From positions 13,330,001-13,394,000 of the forward strand of contig CM106586.1 in NCBI GenBank assembly GCA_048013815.1: 64,000 nucleotides of DNA, in the 5' to 3' direction. Below are positions 11,069-23,470 of this stretch, in pieces. A model generated the notes under the pieces. That model saw nothing but the letters and a program-made list of their open reading frames with translations. It did not search any database and was not told the origin of the DNA. Within the stretch, counting starts at the first letter, position 1. Each line of letters starts with the position of its first letter. Position numbers and translations under genes: made by a program. This DNA comes from Setoptus koraiensis (lineage: Eukaryota; Arthropoda).

Positions 11069-13561
11069 TCATTGTGCGCTGACTCGCTGCTCAATTGGTC
11101 GTTTCGACAACGGTGGCGCCACCTTTGGCGGGCCTCTCCTGGTCTTGGGGCCGCTCGTTTGTGCCAGTGGCCTCTTTGGCGACGATGCGTTGTCGTCAGA
11201 CGATTTTAAGTTAATCACAAATGGGTCATAATTGTTGCCTCGATAATTGGCGGGCTGTTTTCGCGGGGGGCGATTGCCACCGCCGCCGCTGCCGCCGCCG
11301 CCATCCATCAGCAACAACTTGTTGCTTATCATTTGTCTCGAATTGAGTTCGAGCAATTTCGTGCAAGCATTAACCATCGCTCTGCTGGTTACATGCTGAA
11401 GGAAATTGTCAACAAACCGGCGCGTACTGGCAACACTCAGCGCATCTCTATTATCTCTGAGACTCTTGTAAGATCCGTTGAAATAACGGCAATAATCCAG
11501 GGCGTCATCTCTGTGCAACACAACACATTGTTTGGCCCTCGCCATGGCGGCCCCCTGTTTTCGCATTGAATAAGCACATTGATCTGTCTTGACAATTTGA
11601 AAATAGTCCATCACCACTCGCTTCAATACCTGTGCCTTCTCGTCTCTGCTGGCGTATTTTGTCAACATTAATTGCTTGACGTTTTTGTCGCTGACATATT
11701 CAAAAAAAGGATTTGATTTCGACGCCTCGACCATGTCTTTGGTGGTGGCACGAGCCCAATCGTTCCAAATCTTGCTCTGTTGTCTGTCTGTCTCGTCTTG
11801 TGGCGAGTCGCCTCTTTGAGTGCGTCGCAAACCGGATGGCCCCAGCTGCAGCTCTTTTTTGCTCGATACCCTGCCGGGATTGCCCGTCGATCTGGCGAGC
11901 CGACCCTCGTCGACGGGACTTCTGGATCGCGCCGGTTGTTGTACCGGCTGCTTGCCCGTCGAAGCCATCGGTTTGCCGTTTCCGCCGGCCACTCGCCGCC
12001 GATCTAGCTCGTTCTCGGCTCTGGGCCGGTTTCTCGGGGCACTCTCTTGTCTCGCCAGGAAATTGGTTGCCATTGGTGACACTTTCCTGGCCTCTTTTTC
12101 ACCGCCAGGCGGCCTGCTCGCGCCGAATCTCGCCTGATCTTGGCTGGTCGGGCTTTTGTTGTTGCTGTTGGTGGTTGGCGATTGATTGAGGCTGCAACTG
12201 GGCGCCGGAGAAATTGCCAGCTTCTTGCTGGACACAGAGCCCTCAGGAGAGGACAGCAATTTTCTATTGCCGGTAGGCTCTCTCTTTCTGTTTGCCTGAT
12301 AATCCTGATTGGGGTCACTTGCCGCCACTTTGCTCGCTGACCGATTCAACAATGGGCCCACTTGGCTACTTTGGCGAGCGAGCGGCCCAGTTGGCGAAGG
12401 CGTCCTATCGCCGCTCATCTCATCATCGCTCTCGAGCGATCTCTTGTAACGTCTGACAGGTTGTTGCTGCATATTGTTGCTGTTGTGAGCCAATCTGTTG
12501 TTGAACTGATTGCCCGTGTCTTGCTGCACGTAGGGATTGTTTTCCCTCGTGACGTAACCATTATAATTGGCCGCTTCCGGCGGCTCGTAATCGTTGAAAG
12601 CTTGTTGGTGGCGTTGATTTAGCGCTGGCGGGGCATCGTCCACGGGCATCTCATCGGCGTAACTGTCGCCCGTCGGGTGAGCGTACCGAGGCGCATTGTA
12701 GATCCGGTCAATTGGCGCTCTGTCGGCGTAACCGTTGCCCGTCGGGTAGCCACGCGGCGGAGGGTAGGCCTGCTGCGGCGGAGGGTAGGACTGCTGCTGC
12801 GGAGGGTAGGACTGCGGCGGCGCAGAAAGTTGCTGCTGGCCGTTGCCGTATTGAGCCGGATGTTGTTGTTGCTGTCGTTGTTGTTGTTGTTGCTGCTGGC
12901 GCTCGCGAAGTATTCGTCTGACCTCTAGCTCGACCATGAGATCCTCGTCGTCCACATCCTCGTAATTGTTGGCCGTAACGGGTCTCGGGATGGGGAGCGC
13001 TGCACGCGCCGCTTGCCGGTCATCGGCTACCGGTGCCGGGTTGGCGCGAAAGTTGTTTGGCGCCCTTGCGACAACATTGTGCTGGGCAGGAGTGGCGCCC
13101 CCGCTCGGCACCGAGGCCGGCGAGTTGTTGTTGAGCTCATACGGCGCGTTGCCGTTGCTGCGATTGTTGGCGTTGTTGTTGGCGTTGGTGGGGCCGTTGT
13201 TGTTGTTGTTGGTGGGGCTGTTGCTGTTGTTGTTGGTGGGGCCGTTGTTTGCGTTCCTCAGCAGTTTTGAGACCTCGTTCACCACTCTGTTCACTATCTG
13301 GTTTTCGTTGATGGCCGGACCGTTGCGCCTAACGGGAGCTCGCCTGTTCACCTGGCGACGGCCCCTGTTGACTCGCCCACGCTGAGAGTTGTTGCCACCA
13401 CCGCCGCCATTGCCACCGCCGCCGCCGCCCCCTCCGCCGCCGCCTCCGCCGCCGCCGCCACCGCCGCAACATGATACAAGAGCGGGCAATAGCAGCGACG
13501 CAATCACCAGGCAGGCTATCCATTTTAATTGTTTGCTCTTTGTAGTGGGTGTCCAATACAT
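11069..13561 (-). CDS. Predicted secreted low-complexity protein with a four-cysteine C-terminal region
   Basis: One uninterrupted frame of 830 residues from the ATG at 13561 to the TGA at 11069. The N-terminus has a clear signal peptide: a basic stretch, the core WIACLVIASLLLPALVS, then CC. A glycine run follows, then an asparagine-rich part, a Gln/Pro/Tyr-rich part with repeated YPPPQQ-type and HPTG/YAD units near 220-330, and a long basic Ser/Pro region. The segment about 599-760 is different: balanced composition, helical, beginning WNDWARATTKDMVEASKSNP, with cysteines near 662, 679, 691 and 733 that could form two disulphides. A short Gly run and a basic tail end the protein. Codon use is consistent along the frame, and 2.5 kb without a stop in mixed-composition sequence argues for selection. 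I recognise no family. An extracellular-matrix, cuticle, silk-like or salivary role is only a guess. Confidence 0.75.
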   Translation of the reverse strand: MYWTPTTKSKQLKWIACLVIASLLLPALVSCCGGGGGGGGGGGGGGGGGGNGGGGGNNSQRGRVNRGRRQVNRRAPVRRNGPAINENQIVNRVVNEVSKLLRNANNGPTNNNSNSPTNNNNNGPTNANNNANNRSNGNAPYELNNNSPASVPSGGATPAQHNVVARAPNNFRANPAPVADDRQAARAALPIPRPVTANNYEDVDDEDLMVELEVRRILRERQQQQQQQRQQQQHPAQYGNGQQQLSAPPQSYPPQQQSYPPPQQAYPPPRGYPTGNGYADRAPIDRIYNAPRYAHPTGDSYADEMPVDDAPPALNQRHQQAFNDYEPPEAANYNGYVTRENNPYVQQDTGNQFNNRLAHNSNNMQQQPVRRYKRSLESDDEMSGDRTPSPTGPLARQSSQVGPLLNRSASKVAASDPNQDYQANRKREPTGNRKLLSSPEGSVSSKKLAISPAPSCSLNQSPTTNSNNKSPTSQDQARFGASRPPGGEKEARKVSPMATNFLARQESAPRNRPRAENELDRRRVAGGNGKPMASTGKQPVQQPARSRSPVDEGRLARSTGNPGRVSSKKELQLGPSGLRRTQRGDSPQDETDRQQSKIWNDWARATTKDMVEASKSNPFFEYVSDKNVKQLMLTKYASRDEKAQVLKRVVMDYFQIVKTDQCAYSMRKQGAAMARAKQCVVLHRDDALDYCRYFNGSYKSLRDNRDALSVASTRRFVDNFLQHVTSRAMVNACTKLLELNSRQMISNKLLLMDGGGGSGGGGNRPPRKQPANYRGNNYDPFVINLKSSDDNASSPKRPLAQTSGPKTRRGPPKVAPPLSKRPIEQRVSAQ

Positions 13562-14162
13562 GATTGGCAACAGGTTTTGCTGTTCAGGCTGGTGCCGCTT
13601 GGAAGTGCAACTTTATTATTTATTATGCTGCCGCTTGGCGGTGAACAGAAACACTGTCAATGGAATGGCTATCGCTGGTGCCAGTCGGATACAAATCAAT
13701 TGCACTCGGTCAACTAATTAATCCTTCTCCTTTCACACCTGATTACCATCTAATTATCTTATTTTCAATTATGCGCTGTGTTTGTGCGATTATAATGACG
13801 TATGCAAATTGCGCGCCGTTCGAAGCGCGTCTCAATTCCGAATTGACAATTCGAATGCTGTGCGATCTATTTAATGTAATTTTAATTCTAATAACGATCT
13901 CAATGAATGAATACGCCAATTCGCTAGTTGTAAGGCTAGCTGTAAATCCAATTGAATGCAATTTAGTTCAGTGGCCGCACAACCACTGGGTGCGTCATTT
14001 AAAACGTGTTGCGTAATCGCTCGCTGTGATTGTCAGTTTTTCTGTTGTTGTTCGTTGTTTCGGTCGTCGGTCGTTTGTGGACAACATCAACGACAGGTAC
14101 GGTTAGTGTGCGGATAGTTGCATGTGAGAGCAATGAGAGCGCCATTGCGACTTGCGCTTTTT

Positions 14163-14224
14163 CGTTGGCTCGTCGTTGGCTCGTCGTTGGCTCGTCGTTG
14201 GCTCGTCGTTGGCTCGTCGTTGGC
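14163..14224. repeat. 11-bp tandem repeat, unit CGTTGGCTCGT
   Basis: About 5.6 identical head-to-tail copies with no variant bases, which suggests recent expansion. Confidence 0.95.
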
Positions 14225-16964
14225 AGGGGCAACACAATCAATCATGCGCCGTTGTTTGTATTTATATTTTTATATATAGATCGGTTTGCATGGGGTGCGG
14301 CGAACCGAACAAAGCTGCAAAAAAACGAGAAAGAAGCTCCGACACAATGAGTGGCTTTAAATAGACACCAACTAAACTGAGACTGACGATGACGTAACAA
14401 CCACGGTGGCGCATGAATATTTGTGGCTATTTTTTGTTGCTGTTTGGCGCTGTTGTTGCATTGTTGCACTTTTCAAATCAGTGTCTCGCCAGCCGTGCAT
14501 CGCGGATATGCAATCTCGAATGCGACGCCAGTTGGCCGGCCCCATATCGGTGCGGCATGCGATCGTTTCTATTCTAATACCAACACTATTCACGAACACT
14601 ATTCACGAATACTGGCTAGTGAGCGACGAGGGGACGTTGCCACTGGGGCGCCCCACTTGCAATATTTTCTCGTCGCACCGACCGAGGCGCCATCTGCTCT
14701 CCGGTGCCGGTTTGCAAGTTGTCCGGTGCGACCACCACGAGCGAAGAGCCGTCTGTCACTTATTGAACACACCGACGATGATACTTGGGCGCTGCTGCAG
14801 ATTGGCGCAACAGGTACCGGGCAACTGCATTGCACACAATTGGCCCGAGTGGCCACCAGACGGCCACCGCAAAAAGGTGCCTTCGTCGAGCCATAAGTCA
14901 TAAGTCATAATAAATCATTTTGGGCGCTTCTCGTCTGGACACACAAGCGCAAGAATTCTCGCAAATTCGCTCACTCGTGATTAGGCCGCCAATTGGGCGC
15001 AGAAATGAGATTTTTGCGAAGCGCTAAGTGAAATTTCTTCAGATTTCTCATGTCATTTTTCATTCACAGCATGCCTCATTTGTGTGCTCGAGCCTCTGTT
15101 AGCGGTGTGTCGGTCTGGCCGACTTGTAGGTGCAAATATTCAAAATAGCTGCGCCTAATGACTCGCACACTGCTCAGGTAGCAAATAAATAATTAGTTTT
15201 TTTCGCTCGCTCGCTGTTTGGTGGTTCGTTTCGCGTCGCCCGCCAACCTCGCCAATTTCATCTTGTTCGCATGTTGTTATTCGGGCTCGCATCAGACACC
15301 TCACTACTGGCTTACAATGTGTTTCAGTTTCAACAACAAGCAACAACAACATTTGGCATGAAACAACAAGCCATTTGTTTTGCTTTTGTTTATCGTCGTC
15401 GTTTATCTCTTATCGCGCTCAAGACAGCCGAACATTGTCGCCCACGTCGATGGAAATAAATACCGTATAAATAGCTAAATAGATATGAGTTGAGGCGATG
15501 GCGAAGCTATCGATGGCAAGCTAACAGCGAACTTGCCGAGCCACAAGTGTGTGTGTGTGAATGACTAATTTTTCTTATTATTTTTTGACACTCTATATAT
15601 CAGCGACGGCGATAGAGTGATAATAATAGCAATGCTCTTATAATGGAATGCAAATCTTTGTTTCGGCTTTGTCTGCCATAATGATAATAATAAAAGGCGC
15701 CGTTAAATAACTGTAATTGTGCGCTCTCCAATGATTTATGCTGTCGCCTGATTATTATTACATAATGCAAATAGCGTCTTTAAATGGGTTGCGCTCTATT
15801 TATTTATTTTTTCTTTCTTTTTTCAAAAGCTCTCTGGGCGACACCCTTGAGTTTGCTTTGACTTCACTTACTTACTTGTTGGTTTCGTTTTTTTTCCTTC
15901 GTTCTGATTCAGATATTTTCTCGCTTGTCACTCGCGAGTAGCGACTCGCGACAGTCACGGCGCACAACCAGCGAGAAAATTGTCAAGCGAGAAAAAGGCT
16001 CTTTATCAGGTGACAACCATAAATCAAATCGATAACTATCGGTCAATATATCTATGCGAAAACATTGACAGTATTGATAAGGAGTCGGCGGGTCATGTTC
16101 TCACGTTTAGCGTGCGTCTATTTGAGAAATATCTGCGTTTATCTGCGCAAGAAAGAAGCAACAACCGGCCGAGATTGTTGGCAGTTGCAGTTGCGAGCGG
16201 CGCCCTCCTTCGAATGTGTGTGTGTGTGTATAAATTAATCTTTCTGCACTCATCTTGTTCTGAGCGCTGCGACCGTCAAGCCGAGATGGCGCACCGAGAT
16301 ACACACATATATCAAAATAAATAAGAGCTTTCCGAAAAATAAGCGCCCAGCCGAACGCGATTCAACATGAATGAGAAGCCTTCGCAGATCAAATCAACCG
16401 AACTCGGGCGAGATGACGGACATGTCAGATTATGTTGCCAGATATTCACTTGCGGCGGCGGCGGCGGCGGCGGCCAGTTTATTATTATCGCCAGCGAGTT
16501 TTGCGAGTCAAAACTCTTGACTCGCCGTACCGCAGCTCGGTGTAACTAACACAATCAGCTGACGGGCCGAGGTGGCCCAAAGTGTGTCTCGCTGCTGGAT
16601 ATCGACAGCACGCCAGTTGCGTAACGTGTTAATCTAGCCAGCTAGCTGTACAGGCGCTCAGCTGGCTTATTATCGCCGTCTGATAATCGTTGCATGTATC
16701 ATGTTATCGCGCAATGTTGTGTCGCGAATGATAATAATGATGACGGTAATAATAATAGTGATAATAGTAATAATAATAGTGATAATAATAATATTGGCGG
16801 CACTGCCAAGAGACAAATAGCTAGACAGAGAGATGGCTCGTTGCCTGAATGAACTGCGAACGGCGCTCCGAATTGCGCAATCATTGACACCTATCGAGGA
16901 ATAAATAAAGATTCGGCTCTCGAAGTTGTTACGTAAGCGAACTGGCACGCAACCAGCACAATCA

Positions 16965-17002
16965 GCGGCTCACCTGTTCAGCCGGCTGAACAGGTGAGCC
17001 GC
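16965..17002. repeat. Perfect 38-bp palindrome
   Basis: The arms of 19 bases are exact complements with no spacer; each arm reads GCGGCTCACCTGTTCAGCC 5' to 3' on its own strand. Each arm contains the E-box CACCTG. It can form a cruciform or bind a dimeric factor. Confidence 0.95.
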
Positions 17003-18015
17003 CAATGCCCGACAGAGAGACCTATAAGCGCGCCAAGCTCACCCTATAAGCAGCTATGTGCGGTATATATGCGGTGCAGTATATATGTAGTTGCCAGTCG
17101 CTTAGCAGGCAGTTAAATAATACACTGTTGTAATAAAGGCGATAATTGAGAGCGACCCGATGCCGGCGACTCATTCCGATTGATATTAATGATCGGGCTG
17201 CCAGTCGGAATCGCTCGCAATCGGCCGACGAGCCAGCCAATTCACAGCGAATCGCATCGGCCGGCCAATGGCCACGGCAAATCGCTTGCGAATTGCGAAT
17301 CGGCTCGTCGAGCCGACACAAGCGACACGCAAACTGTATCGTCAAGATGGATGGATTACATGGAGAAGCGATTATAAGCACGCTGGTGGACGGATATTCT
17401 CAGTGAGCGTCATCTCGGTGAGCGTCATCTCAGCGAGCGTCAGCGGGATTAAATGGAGGCCAGCCAGTAGAGTCAATGGGCAGCCGCTGGCAGCGTCAAC
17501 TCGCCGGCGATTATCACCTCTTTTGAAATATTGTATACGGAGGCTCTCAGTAAATTTTTCTCTCTCGTCATCCCCTGCCGGGCACACACACAAACACTCA
17601 GGCAAACATGAGAACAAACATGAGCCGGCTACAAATCACGTTGCCCTTCTGTTTGTCCAACTAATAAGTGAACTTATTTTAATTACACTAACGAGCGCTT
17701 GGCGCCGCAACGAGATTATTTTGAAACATGTTGGCTCGTTTGTTGAGCATTCAAAGAATTTTAATTGTTGCGCAATTGCGTTATCAGCTCTCGGGTGTCG
17801 TTCGTCAATTGTCATCGTTCGCGCGCCGTCCCAAAGCCGCGCCCGTCCATCTATCAATTCTCAATTCTCAATTATCAAACCGACAAGAGTTGCGCAACAG
17901 CAACGACCTATGCAAAGTGCATGCCCAAATGTCATTATTTTTCGTCACAGCTGATGATGAGTCACGGCAGCGCCACTTTGCGGCGATAACTAATCAGTCA
18001 CATGACGCAATATCA

Positions 18016-18048
18016 TTCATCTGGCATTTGTCAAATATGCCAGATGAA
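18016..18048. repeat. Hairpin, 12-bp stem
   Basis: TTCATCTGGCAT and its exact reverse complement are separated by nine bases. Confidence 0.85.
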
Positions 18049-18540
18049 CGAAATTGTGCTCAACACATTAAACACACACACACATTTCGATATATCTGGA
18101 AGAATCGTATCGTCAATTAATAGTAGACCTGTTTCATCTGCTTCACCGAATCGGCCGCATCATCGAGATGCCATCATCGAGATGCCGCCATCGAGATGCC
18201 GCCATCGAAACCGGATGCCGGCCGGCCACCAAAAGAGCCGGTTGTCAAACCGGTTTGTTGTATAGTAATAATGCCGACTGAATTGGCGCTCCGAATATGC
18301 GCACTATTGGTCAATTTCTTGACAAAACTTTTCGCTCGTAAACAAATGACCACCCGCAAGACAAGTGCAAAATTCAAATGTGTGTACACACGCAGAATGG
18401 GGTCGCTCGCATTTGCATACATATTATGTATTGCATAACTTGTGTAACATGAGCGATTGTGCGCAACTATCGCCGCCAGCGACCGCTAGGGGCGAAACAG
18501 CGGGCCCGAAATGAGACTGGCCGAATCGACGAAATATCAC

Positions 18541-18610
18541 ACAAAAAAGTCACAAAAAAGTCACAAAAAGTCAAAAAAAAGTCACAAAAAAGTCAAACAC
18601 AAAAATGTCA
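18541..18610. repeat. A-rich tandem repeat, unit AAAAAAGTCAC
   Basis: Six imperfect copies of a 10-12 bp unit. Confidence 0.85.
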
Positions 18611-19274
18611 CACCGAAATTGGGGACAGAGCTAGCGCGGACGTTGCCCCCTGATTCCGAACTGCTGGCCCGGCTCGCGATGATGCAACCCGGTGTGACAC
18701 CCGGTGCACAGGTGATCGGGTATTTCAAATACCGTATTTGGGTGTGATTAATTGGTGAGTTTTATTGGAAAAAAAAGAGCAAATCAAACTGTCAAGCGTG
18801 CGCTGTCATTTGTAAACCAATGCAACCGGCTTGCAAAATCTTGCGCATCAGAGAGGTATAGCGAGGTAGCGATAATGGTGGCGAGGCCCAAAATTGGGCG
18901 CGCTCACGATGCCAATTGATGGCGCGCAAGAGATAAGCGAGATCCCATCGGCAGATAGATTTCGGTTGTTGTTTTGATTGTTTCGGTGGAAAAGCAACAA
19001 GCGAGCGAAGAATTCGGATGGAAACAAAGCGTTATTTGCAACAACATTAGCAGCGAGTCTCACCACCCAATTTATTATATTTTCTGTGTATGTGTGTGTT
19101 GAACATAATAATGGGCCAATTTGCTCATTCAATCTGGAGCGAGCGAGCCGAGATTGAATTGCCGTGAATTGTTGACGATGGGCCAGACAGGTTAGCCGGG
19201 ATGAAGACGTTGGACAATGATGATTATTTAGGCAGTTTATCCGCGGGCAAGCTCCTGTTGTTTTGGCTGGCCGC

Positions 19275-19646
19275 TCGCATAGTTGTTGCCCTCTCTGGCT
19301 GTTGCTGCTGTTGTTGTTATGTAATTGTTGTGCGAAAAACAACAAGAATTAGATCATAATCTCGCCTTTGGTGATTATTGTGTGTGTGTGTGTGCGATTA
19401 TTACGTTACAACAACACAAGTGGCGGCTACCGATTAGCCGGAGCGCGAGCAGTCCGACGCAAGCGGCCAGCGAAATTCTTCGCCTGCCGGCTAATCTATC
19501 CAGTAGATCTGGTTATCTAATATTTAATCTAATTTCGGCTGCCAGCCAGCCAGCGAGCCAGTGAGCCGGCCGGCTCGGAATTCGCTCGGCAGCGCCATTT
19601 AATCTGGCTGCTGGCTCAAATTCATTGTCGGCCATGTTATTGTCGA
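19275..19646 (+). repeat. Inverted duplication, copy A
   Basis: This 372-base segment matches the reverse complement of 24224-24708 nearly throughout. Shared landmarks in order are a GTTGTTGTTATGTAATTG stretch, a GT microsatellite, CAAGTGGCGGCTACCGATTA, a segment with AGATCTGGTTATCTAA, a few octamer GCCAG-type repeats, and GTCGGCCATGTTATTGTCGA at the end. This copy has about 13 bases of GT repeat and two octamers, and it carries about 20 bases absent from copy B. It lacks flanking direct repeats, so it is probably the source copy. Confidence 0.9.
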
Positions 19647-20241
19647 GTCCAGCGACCACCTTTAATCATGCCGGTCATCACTGCCGGCCGAGCCTGATTA
19701 TCACTAGCTCCGATCAGCGCACAGCCAGCGCGATCATGATGCAACAAGTGGCCGCTCGTCAGCTTGATACTATTAATTAGCTGTTAAAAACAAAACAACA
19801 TTCTATTAATTTATCTGAGCGTCGCGTCATTGTTCGGTCTGTCCGTGAGCGCACGAGCGCATGAGCCAGGTAGCACAGGTAGCGCTCAGGTAGCGCTCAG
19901 GTAGCACTCGGGTAGCGTTTTAGAAATTTCAGGTGAGTTCGGCGAATTCTCGGCAAGTTCGGCAAGTTCGGCGAATTCGGCGGATTCTTGGCGAATTCTC
20001 CGGGCGCCGAGAATTCAAATGGCGAACGTCGCACCGCCGAGTTGTGTGCTCGTCATCGATGCCTTCTCAATTTGTTGTTGCTGCTGCTGTTGTCCGTTGC
20101 CCATTAACTGCTTATTAACTGTGCTGCTATATCCAGTAAAGTACTCATCGTGTAATTGTAACATCAGCAGTCGATTGGCCGGTCGTCCAGATAATCATCT
20201 CTTGCGTAACATGCTTCTGGCTACCGTAGTGTGGCCGTTGC

Positions 20242-20265
20242 GACACACACACACACACACACACA
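20242..20265. repeat. CA dinucleotide microsatellite
   Basis: Roughly twelve CA units. Confidence 0.9.
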
Positions 20266-20828
20266 AGCAACAACAAGTTGTCTCAATTATCGCGCCAAAC
20301 AATCTAACTTTTTGCGAGTCTGGCCGCACTAATCACCGTTCAGTGTGACCGTTGGTGGCCCACTCATCAGCCAGCAACCTCTAATTGGGGGCCGTTCGAG
20401 TCACCTGTGTGGCCTCTCATGTCTCGAGTGGCTGTGCTGTCTTTGCTTCCATCGGGCTCACCTGTCGCGCTCTGTCGGCCGCTCGACAAACAATGACCAA
20501 TGGCCAGGCGGTTGTGCCAACAAATTTTGTTGAACAAAATGCCGGCTGAACAAAATTGTGAGCAAGTTGCTCGCTGCTCGAATTAGTTATTTTTTATCAC
20601 TATTATTGCGAGCTATCACTGTTATTATTGCAACAAGCGGCTCGTCATTAGTAGCTGCTGCAATGGGCACAGTCAGTGCGCGAATGTTGATCATTAGATA
20701 ATAATAATCATAACAAATAGAATAATAAGTAATTGATTACTGTTGCGCGCTATTCATTGAATAGCTGCATTAATCAAGCGAGCCGCTTAATTGTGGCACA
20801 AGTCTCATCTCACAATCTTGTCAGACGG

Positions 20829-20880
20829 CGAGACAGCATCATTATTGCGTAATAGTCTTGGTTGCATGAATGCTGTCTCG
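20829..20880. repeat. Hairpin, 11-bp stem with 30-base loop
   Basis: CGAGACAGCAT and its exact reverse complement. A short outer pair CTTGTC/GACAAG extends the fold after a bulge. The loop contains TTGCGTAA. Confidence 0.75.
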
Positions 20881-21731
20881 ACAAGTTTGTTTGTTTGTTA
20901 ACAAGAGAATCGCCGAGCAACGATTAATAGAGAGCAACAGACAGACAGAGAGAGTCAAATTAAATATAAATTAAATTGCGGCTCGCGCCGAGTCGCGCGC
21001 CACCTTCAACTCTCGTCATGATCAAGTTTATTTCCATCATTAATACATATCATTATCTCATGCTGCTACACAGGCTGCTCATGCATGTAGGCATGTTTAT
21101 TATTACGTAACAACATCACTGTTATTATTACTATTATTATTGTTATTGTTATTGTTGTTATTATTATTGTTGTTGTTGTTGCTGTTGGTGTTGCTGTTGC
21201 GCATCACTATGTTGCTAGCTATGCGTTTGTTAGCAGCCGAGTAATAGAAGCCGGTAATTATATCCTTGTCCGATTGGCCAACTCACCTGTTGGCCGCATC
21301 TTAAAGTGCAATGTGCAAATCAGTGCAACATATCCAAAATCCAAAGAGCAACATGTCGTAAAAGCGTCATAAGTCCAGTCGGCGGCGGCCGCGGCCAATT
21401 CAATTAGACTGCACAGAGCTGGCTGTTTGATTAATTCAATTAGACAAATCTTTCAATTGCGTTGTTGTGGCCATCGGTTGGGCCGCGGATCGGTCCGATG
21501 ACCAACATCCTGTCACTGGAATGTCCATCTCTTGGCCACACGATTCTTCGTCTGTTTGTCTTGCGCCGGGGCAAACATAATTAGCGCAGCAGTGCCTTGT
21601 TGTCCATCATTTGCGCCTCGCATCCCGAATTGGCCAACGAACGGCCGGAATGGCCGAGTGGCCGGGCCAATGGTCATTTCAATTTTAATTTTAACATTGG
21701 CCAGCCAATAAATATCGCATTAGCACCTGCA

Positions 21732-21813
21732 GTGCGACTCGCATCAGTGCGACTCGCATCAGTGCGACTCGCATCAGTGCGACTCGCATCAGGGCGACTC
21801 GCATCAGGGCGAC
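21732..21813. repeat. 15-bp tandem repeat, unit GTGCGACTCGCATCA
   Basis: About 5.5 copies. The last two differ by one base (GGGCGACTCG). Confidence 0.95.
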
Positions 21814-21878
21814 GGGCGCCGCAACGGGCCGGCCATGGGCACAATAATGATCAAAGTGCGCAAATTGCCAAACGTATA

Positions 21879-21920
21879 ATAACGCAAATTGCGCAATATA
21901 TATTGCGCAATTTGCGTTAT
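21879..21920. repeat. Perfect 42-bp palindrome
   Basis: Two 21-base arms are exact complements with no spacer. Each arm contains TTGCGCAA, a C/EBP-type half-palindrome, and the centre is alternating AT. All 21 pairs were checked base by base. Confidence 0.95.
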
Positions 21921-22234
21921 ATAACATGTAATAGCTGGTGGCATGCAAGCTGATATTTCGTATAATAACAATAATGAATTCAAATATTTAAATTCATGCT
22001 CCGGTGAAAATTGCCAACGCATGCCGGCCTCACAGGCTCTCGCTCGCGTATCGCACACTGTGGGCGCGCCAAGCGACTAACCCGGCGACTAATTGCCATG
22101 ACTTGCGCCGGCCTATTATGTAACAATATGCAGCTTATTATGTAACAATATGCCAGTATTAATATTCATAATATGCGCGCCGCGCCGCGCAGAGTGATCT
22201 AGTTACCTGTGCGCCGGCTCATCGTGTGCGCTAT

Positions 22235-22345
22235 TGAACGGCGTTGTTGTTGCCGCTGTTGTTGCCGCTGTCGTTGTTGCCGCTGTCGTTGTTGGCGCTG
22301 TTGTTGTTGGCGCTGTTGCTGTTGTTGTTGCGGTCGTTGTTGCTG
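22235..22345. repeat. GTT/GCT trinucleotide tract
   Basis: Imperfect GTTGTTGCCGCT units, the reverse strand of CAA/CAG-type repeats. Open frames across it are runs of one or two residues and are not taken as genes. Confidence 0.85.
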
Positions 22346-23396
22346 TTGGGGCTGGCCGGCATCGGACAGTGTGAGAGATGTTGCAAATTGAATTAGCGTC
22401 GCTCACTCATCCACTCAGCTGTGCCATTCACCTGTTCTAGTCAGCTGAGTCAGGCGGCGTTGTGAGTGTTGGGTAAATTGTTTGCTGTTACGCTCAATTT
22501 GTTGTAAAAAATGCCGCTCGCTTGCTGCACACGAACTGCATCATCATCATCATCATATCACTGCATCGCACACAATCGCTCGTCCGCCGACTATTGCGTC
22601 ATGCAATGCACACTCAACAGCAACAACAGCAACATTGCATAAACACATTACATTATTATTAAATACGCACACACACAGGTGAATCCATCTACGAGGTGTA
22701 GTGACGCAACAGGCCTGTCTCCTGTCGCCAGTTGCCTGCCGCTGTTATGACTGCAGACGCATAACAAACTATTATTCAGCATCGCATTTTATCCGCTGGC
22801 TGCTCTATTTGAATCATTTATCAGCCAGAGACGGTCTCACCTTTCCGGTGCTCGGCTGGCATTCGAGCCAGCAAAACTTCTCTGATGGCCGACGATTTCT
22901 CGCTTGTGCCCGCGACCACGACGGGCCACGAAGGTGCCAACAGGTGGCAACATGCACTTGTTAAATTTGCTCCGTCGTCGTTGTTGTTGTTTCTGTTGCG
23001 CTGTTGTTTATGATCGGGACGACGTTTACAACAGCGACAGCAACAACAACAGCGGCAACAACAGCAGCGGCAACAACGGCACCAGCAACAACAACAACAG
23101 CGCCGAGAGCCGCTGCTCTACAAGACAAATTATTAATTGATTTCATTCATCATCGTTCATCGGCAATGTGCACCTCGGGCCACTCACCACACGACTGGCA
23201 TTTTTCACTTTGCTTGCGCTCGCCTCGCAACTCTTGTCAGTCAGACCAAACTGTGCTCCTGTCGGCATGAGCACCACTGCACCATTGCACCATCGCGTCA
23301 TTGCACCACGGCACCAATGCGGCGGCGCATGGCCAGTTACGTAAGGTGCAATGAAATACGTCGCGTATAGTGATAGTAGCGGGCGATGAGTGAGCG

Positions 23397-23470
23397 ACGA
23401 CAACAACAACGACAACAACGACAGCAACAACAACAACAACAACGCCAGCAACAACGACAACAGCAGCATC
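23397..23470. repeat. CAA/CAG/CGA trinucleotide tract
   Basis: Imperfect CAACAACAACGACAACAACG-type repeat; a similar tract lies at 23020-23105. Confidence 0.85.

Larger units (their letters stand above)
13562..19274. other. Non-coding stretch upstream of the - strand gene
   Basis: No coding region is supported. The part next to 13561 should contain the promoter of the secreted-protein gene; a TATATAAA on the - strand near 14270 is a possible TATA element but is about 700 bases away. The stretch contains an 11-bp tandem array (14163-14224), a perfect 38-bp palindrome (16965-17002), a 12-bp hairpin (18016-18048), an imperfect 14-bp array (18161-18210) and an A-rich AAAAGTCACA array (18541-18610). 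Confidence 0.6.
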
